Shown here: in pieces, positions 28,951-31,955 of the stretch
Layout of the letters: the number at the start of each line of letters is the position of its first letter
Position numbering within the stretch: position 1 is the first letter of the stretch
Virus record (IMG/VR): IMGVR_UViG_3300007735_000612
Location: 1-31,955 of that record
Reading direction: 5' to 3' (one strand)
DNA: 31,955 nt
From: a virus
Notes under the pieces: generated by a model
Seen by the model: only the letters and a program-made list of their open reading frames with translations
What the model was told of the DNA's origin: nothing
Databases searched by the model: none
Position numbers and translations under genes: made by a program

Positions 28951-29021
28951 ACAATGCTTGCCTTTAGTTAGTACAGCGTACGAACAATGCACTTAGTTAG
29001 TGCAATGCCCGAACAATGCCT
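28951..29021. repeat. 29-bp iteron pair upstream of terminase
   Basis: Units 28964-28992 and 28993-29021 share TTAGTTAGT at the front and CGAACAATGC near the end; an extra ACAATGC lies at 28951. Within them, GTAC-AGC-GTAC (28971-28981) and TGCAC-TTAGTTA-GTGCA (28988-29004) are inverted repeats. Confidence 0.65.
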
Positions 29022-29022
29022 G

Positions 29023-29065
29023 GGTGTGAGTGAGTGATAGGGGGGGGAGGGGTACGGTGTGAGTG
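29023..29065. repeat. GGTGTGAGTG pair flanking a G-run
   Basis: GGTGTGAGTG occurs at 29023-29032 and 29056-29065, bracketing GGGGGGGGAGGGG (29040-29052). The G-run could fold into a G-quadruplex or be part of the packaging signal. Confidence 0.55.
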
Positions 29066-29394
29066 TGAGAAATTGATGGAGCCTCCTCCTCACCGAAAAA
29101 GCTAAATCTGCTTTTACACAAACTCACGCTTGCTCTGAGAAGAAAGAAGTCAATCTTGATTACTGATATGCAAGCGAACTATGGCATCCACGGGGGGGGA
29201 ATCTCATTAGAGATGCAGCACCTTGTTTATCTAAGCTGACCTTGTTAGGCTCTACCTGTTGCACCCGTTCGCTCTTAGCTACTAGAATTGCTGATAGACT
29301 CGCTACGTTTATCTGGGTTGGTAAGCTGCCTGCCTTCCCAAGGGCTGGATGATGGCCCCGATTCATTATGGCACATGTCTCCGAAAGGGTAAAG

Positions 29395-29715
29395 ATGAGA
29401 AAGATGACTCTAGAGAGGTTCGCTAAGAATCCTCCTGCGGTGCTGCCTAAGACAGAATCACAGCGCATTAAAGAGCTAAAGGACATGATGATTAGTGCGT
29501 CTGGCAAGGATGTTGTTAGCAAGGTCATTGAGATTGCTCTTAACGATGAACATCCTGGTCAGGTCACTGCTCTCAAGATGTGTATGGATAGGGCGCTGCC
29601 TGTGTCTATGTTTGAGAAAGACAAGGGCGCTAGGTCTGCTGTGACTATCAACATCACTGGCATTGGTGACGCTCCTATTGTCAACCGTGTTGGTGAGGAA
29701 GTTATCGATGTCTGA
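29395..29715 (+). CDS. Terminase small subunit
   Basis: This 106-residue protein recognises the packaging site and regulates the large subunit. It starts at 29395 (AAAGGG 5 bases upstream); an in-frame ATG at 29368 has no ribosome site. The sequence has a helical core (SQRIKELKDMMISASGKDVV, SKVIEIALNDEHPGQVTALK) and a MCMDRALPVSMFEK segment usual in small terminases of this group, with a beta-strand tail (AVTINITGIGDAPI) for oligomerisation. It overlaps the large subunit by 8 bases. No DNA-binding HTH is clear by eye. Confidence 0.78.
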   Translation: MRKMTLERFAKNPPAVLPKTESQRIKELKDMMISASGKDVVSKVIEIALNDEHPGQVTALKMCMDRALPVSMFEKDKGARSAVTINITGIGDAPIVNRVGEEVIDV

Positions 29716-30970
29716 CCTTAACTTTAGTCTGTTACCTTGGCAGCGCGAGGTCTTTACTGACAAGTCACGGTTTAAGGTTGTTGCTGCTGGCAGGCGGTGT
29801 GGGAAGTCTCGCTTGGCAGCTACTGCACTCATCATTGAGGCTCTACAATGTCCTGCGGGTTCAGCAGTCCTGTATGTGGCTCCAACGCAGGGACAGGCTC
29901 GTCAGATTATCTGGGATGTGTTGATGGAGATTGGCAGGGAAGTCATTGCTAACTCCCATGTGAACAACATGGACATCACCATGATAAACGGAGCCAAGAT
30001 TTACGTCCGTGGCGCTGATAGACCCGATACGCTGCGTGGCGTGAGCTTGACTTACGCTGTGCTTGACGAGGTTGCGGACATCAAGCCCGAAGCCTGGGAG
30101 CAAGTTATCCGTGCTTCTCTGTCTGACAAGAAGGGTCGCGCTATCTTCATTGGCACTCCCAAGGGACGCAACTGGTTCTATGACCTGTTCAAGCTGGGCC
30201 AGAAAGAAGAGGATAATGATTGGAAGTCTTGGCACTTCACCACCAAAGACAATCCGCTGATTGACCCTGATGAGATTGAGTCTGCCAAGAAAACGCTGAG
30301 TACCTTTGCTTTCAAGCAGGAGTACCTAGCTTCCTTTGATAACGCTGGTAGCGATACCTTTAGAGATGAATGGATAAAGTATGGCATTGAACCTGAACAC
30401 GGTAGTTACTTCATTGCAATCGACTTGGCTGGCTTTGAAGAAGTGGCTAAACAAGCTGCTAACGCGAAAAAACGACTAGATGAGACTGCAATTTGCATCG
30501 TAAAGGTCACAGAAGACGGAAAATGGTTCGTCAAGGAGATTGAGCATGGGCGGTGGGACATCCGTGAGACTGCTGCCAAAATCGTGATGAAGATGCGGGA
30601 TTACCGCCCAATTAGTGTTGGAATTGAGCGAGGAGCGCTAAAAAACGCTGTTTTGCCGTATCTGTCGGATTTGATGCGGAAAAATAATGTATATTCCCAC
30701 ATAGTTGACCTGACCCACGGCAATCGGAAAAAGACGGACAGAATTATCTGGAGTCTCCAAGGACGTTTTGAACATGGGCGCATCATCCTGAATAAGGAAA
30801 AGGATTGGGATGTCTTCATCGACCAACTCTTGATGTTCCCAGCGCAAGGCGTACATGATGACTTGCCAGATAGTCTTGCATACATTGACCAACTAGCCGT
30901 AACATCCTACTATGAGCAGGATGAAGACGATGAAGAGTGGCAACCGATGGACATTGTGAGTGGCATTTAG
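29708..30970 (+). CDS. Terminase large subunit
   Basis: This 420-residue packaging motor hydrolyses ATP to drive DNA into the capsid and cuts the concatemer. Visible are Walker A AGRRCGKS (27-34), the adenine-side VLYVAPTQGQAR, Walker B YAVLDE (116-121), coupling motif IFIGTPKGRN (near 146-155), and a nuclease domain beginning IAIDLAGFE (Asp near 239) with GIERGAL and a late DDLPDSLAY acidic pair. Length and motifs fit the Terminase_6-type ATPase/RNase H-fold nuclease. ATG 29708 lies within the small subunit's last codons. Confidence 0.92.
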   Translation: MSDLNFSLLPWQREVFTDKSRFKVVAAGRRCGKSRLAATALIIEALQCPAGSAVLYVAPTQGQARQIIWDVLMEIGREVIANSHVNNMDITMINGAKIYVRGADRPDTLRGVSLTYAVLDEVADIKPEAWEQVIRASLSDKKGRAIFIGTPKGRNWFYDLFKLGQKEEDNDWKSWHFTTKDNPLIDPDEIESAKKTLSTFAFKQEYLASFDNAGSDTFRDEWIKYGIEPEHGSYFIAIDLAGFEEVAKQAANAKKRLDETAICIVKVTEDGKWFVKEIEHGRWDIRETAAKIVMKMRDYRPISVGIERGALKNAVLPYLSDLMRKNNVYSHIVDLTHGNRKKTDRIIWSLQGRFEHGRIILNKEKDWDVFIDQLLMFPAQGVHDDLPDSLAYIDQLAVTSYYEQDEDDEEWQPMDIVSGI

Positions 30971-30983
30971 AACAGGATAGGAA

Positions 30984-31517
30984 ATGACAGCCGAGCCTTC
31001 TAAAACTTGTAAAAGCTGCGCTGAGGCAAAGCCGCTTTCGCTTTTTCATAAGCACAAGTTTATGGCAGACGGTCGTTTAAATTGGTGCAAAGTTTGTCAT
31101 CAAAAAAAATGCGATGCTTATCGTATAGCAAATCCTGATTCTAGAAAAAAAGAGAGAGATAGTCTGCGCGAAAAGTATGGGCGCATGACAATGCAACAAT
31201 ACATTGAAAAAAGACAATTAAATGCAAAAGGTGCAAAGATTTCAAAATGTATATATTCTCAAAAAAGAAGGCTAAAAACAGACCATGCAAAGCTGTCTGA
31301 TTTTGATATTTTTGTAATTGAAGAAGCATATCGCCTTGCCAAAATGCGAAAAGCAATTACAAATTTTGATTGGCATGTTGACCACATTGTTCCTTTGCAT
31401 CACAAGGGAGCCTGTGGATTGCATAACGCTTACAATCTTCAAGTAGTGCCAGCTAAATGGAATTTAGCTAAAAGACATAGCAATATGGATAGCTACTTTG
31501 TTATTTCGGGAATATAG
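30984..31517 (+). CDS. HNH endonuclease with N-terminal zinc ribbon
   Basis: This 177-residue protein has a zinc ribbon (CKSC at 9-12 and CKVC at 35-38) and a C-terminal HNH site: WHVDHIVPL (His131, Asp133, His134), GLHNAYNLQVVPAKWN with the central Asn, and NLAKRH. Its DNA is visibly richer in A and T than terminase and portal on both sides, which hints at later insertion. It may be a free-standing homing endonuclease or a packaging-linked HNH. It ends directly against the portal ATG with no gap. Confidence 0.8.
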   Translation: MTAEPSKTCKSCAEAKPLSLFHKHKFMADGRLNWCKVCHQKKCDAYRIANPDSRKKERDSLREKYGRMTMQQYIEKRQLNAKGAKISKCIYSQKRRLKTDHAKLSDFDIFVIEEAYRLAKMRKAITNFDWHVDHIVPLHHKGACGLHNAYNLQVVPAKWNLAKRHSNMDSYFVISGI

Positions 31518-31955
31518 ATGGCAAAACTTGACCAAAACGATTTCGATAAGCCGACTCCAGAAGACAAGGAGTTAGTCGCTTTTGTCACCGACCACTGTGA
31601 CCGCTGGCGCGACTATCGTAATACCAACTTCCTTGATGACTACCTAGAGTACGAGCGTATCTTCCGTGGCGAATGGGCCGCTGAAGACAAGACCCGTGAG
31701 TCTGAGCGTAGCCGCATCGTAACTCCTGCTACCCAGCAGGCAGTTGAGACACGCCATGCAGAAATCATGGAAGCCATCTTTGGTCAAGGCGAGTTCTTCG
31801 ACATTGAGGATGACATCAAGGATGTGAACGGTACTCCAATTGATGTTGCTGCGCTCAAGGCGCAGATGATGGAAGACTTTAAGAAGGACAAAATTAGGAA
31901 ATCTATCGACCAGATAGAACTGATGGCTGAAATCTATGGCACTGGCATTGGCGAA
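31518..31955 (+). CDS. Portal protein (N-terminal part)
   Basis: This 5' part of the portal gene starts with ATG directly after the HNH stop and has 146 codons in the window. It continues in the same frame as bases 128-1720 once the overlap is collapsed, giving 676 residues. The start MAKLDQNDFDKPTPEDKELV and a following DYLEYERIFRGEWAAEDKTR and RSRIVTPATQQAVETRHAEI are typical of portals of podovirus-like phages. No gap separates it from the HNH gene, whose end supplies the leader. Confidence 0.88.
   Translation, partial: MAKLDQNDFDKPTPEDKELVAFVTDHCDRWRDYRNTNFLDDYLEYERIFRGEWAAEDKTRESERSRIVTPATQQAVETRHAEIMEAIFGQGEFFDIEDDIKDVNGTPIDVAALKAQMMEDFKKDKIRKSIDQIELMAEIYGTGIGE
31829..31955. repeat. 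Terminal overlap, right copy
   Basis: This is the second copy of bases 1-127, with T at 31847 where the left copy has G at 19. Both read valine in the portal frame. Confidence 0.93.

Larger units (their letters stand above)
28573..29394. other. Repeat-rich non-coding region
   Basis: No gene is supported in these 0.8 kb; the ORFs present are short or antisense. It carries regulatory module B, two related ATAGTTG...CTATCRATAG units, four GCCAG sites spaced 10-13-10, paired TTGTGATTTAGT, two 29-bp direct repeats, GGTGTGAGTG pairs around a G-run, a second eight-G run near 29192-29199 and an inverted repeat ATCTC/GAGAT near 29201-29214. It lies between divergent units (leftward Gp88 operon, rightward terminase). 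An origin and a terminase recognition site are both plausible here. Confidence 0.6.

Noticed and set aside
29160-29528. 122-codon minus-strand frame covering the terminase leader
   Set aside because: It overlaps the small terminase start in antisense, has no ribosome site, and reads through the repeat-rich region as low-quality sequence.
1-31955. Lysogeny genes, integrase or attachment sites
   Set aside because: No integrase- or CI-type repressor motif was seen in any frame examined; the only regulator-like protein is at 19834. A virulent lifestyle is more likely but cannot be proven.

Overview
The window is a complete, or nearly complete, genome of an uncultured tailed dsDNA phage, most likely short-tailed (podovirus-like). 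Bases 1-127 recur at 31829-31955 with one silent difference, so the contig closes into a circle of about 31,828 bp and the portal gene runs across the ends. No integrase, DNA polymerase, RNA polymerase, tRNA or CRISPR array was seen, so the phage probably relies on host polymerases. Several early genes (a 286-aa protein with Gln-Glu-Pro linker modules, DUF1376, ERF, and small ORFs typical of betaproteobacterial phages) point by family knowledge to a Burkholderiales host, perhaps from fresh water. The host is an inference. Layout, read around the circle. (1) 28573-29394 is a non-coding stretch of about 0.8 kb packed with short direct and inverted repeats, a likely origin, regulatory and/or packaging region. 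(2) The rightward late module starts with small and large terminase subunits and an HNH endonuclease (29395-31517). It continues with the portal (31518 across the ends to 1720), appendage proteins (collagen-like, fibre-like, glycine-rich; 1720-4239), scaffold and major capsid (4751-6495), and a terminator at 6500-6534. Then come small head and accessory proteins, including four tiny lysine-rich proteins (6547-9098), head-tail adaptor and stabiliser (9095-11301), a fibre-like protein, three large putative ejection proteins (11985-18135), and a lysis region with a 3-TM holin and an M15 peptidase (18135-19829). (3) A leftward operon (23801 down to 19834) carries mostly tiny proteins plus ERF recombinase, an SSB-tailed OB-like protein, a MazG-like pyrophosphohydrolase and, last, a zinc-ribbon/winged-helix regulator. 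(4) A rightward operon (23949-27044) holds a DUF1376 replication protein and its usual partner, a PAPS-reductase-like PP-loop enzyme, and two adjacent PD-(D/E)XK nuclease-fold proteins. (5) A short leftward operon (28572 down to 27153) holds a Gp88-like cysteine protein and three small ORFs, ending in a strong terminator at 27071-27092. The genes are packed tightly: most junctions are ATGA, TAATG or similar overlaps. Both leftward operons begin behind the same upstream module: a palindrome of the form ACTAGGG-N(4-5)-CCCTARt, then a conserved TCAAAAAAGSCTG block on the transcribed strand, about 67-70 nt before the first start codon. This suggests common control. The most unusual single item is the gene at 18302-18792, whose two halves are joined only by a -1 shift at a perfectly phased A AAA AAG heptamer. 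The other main points of interest are the repeat-rich intergenic region, the paired leftward regulatory modules, and a candidate RNA switch ahead of the DUF1376 gene.
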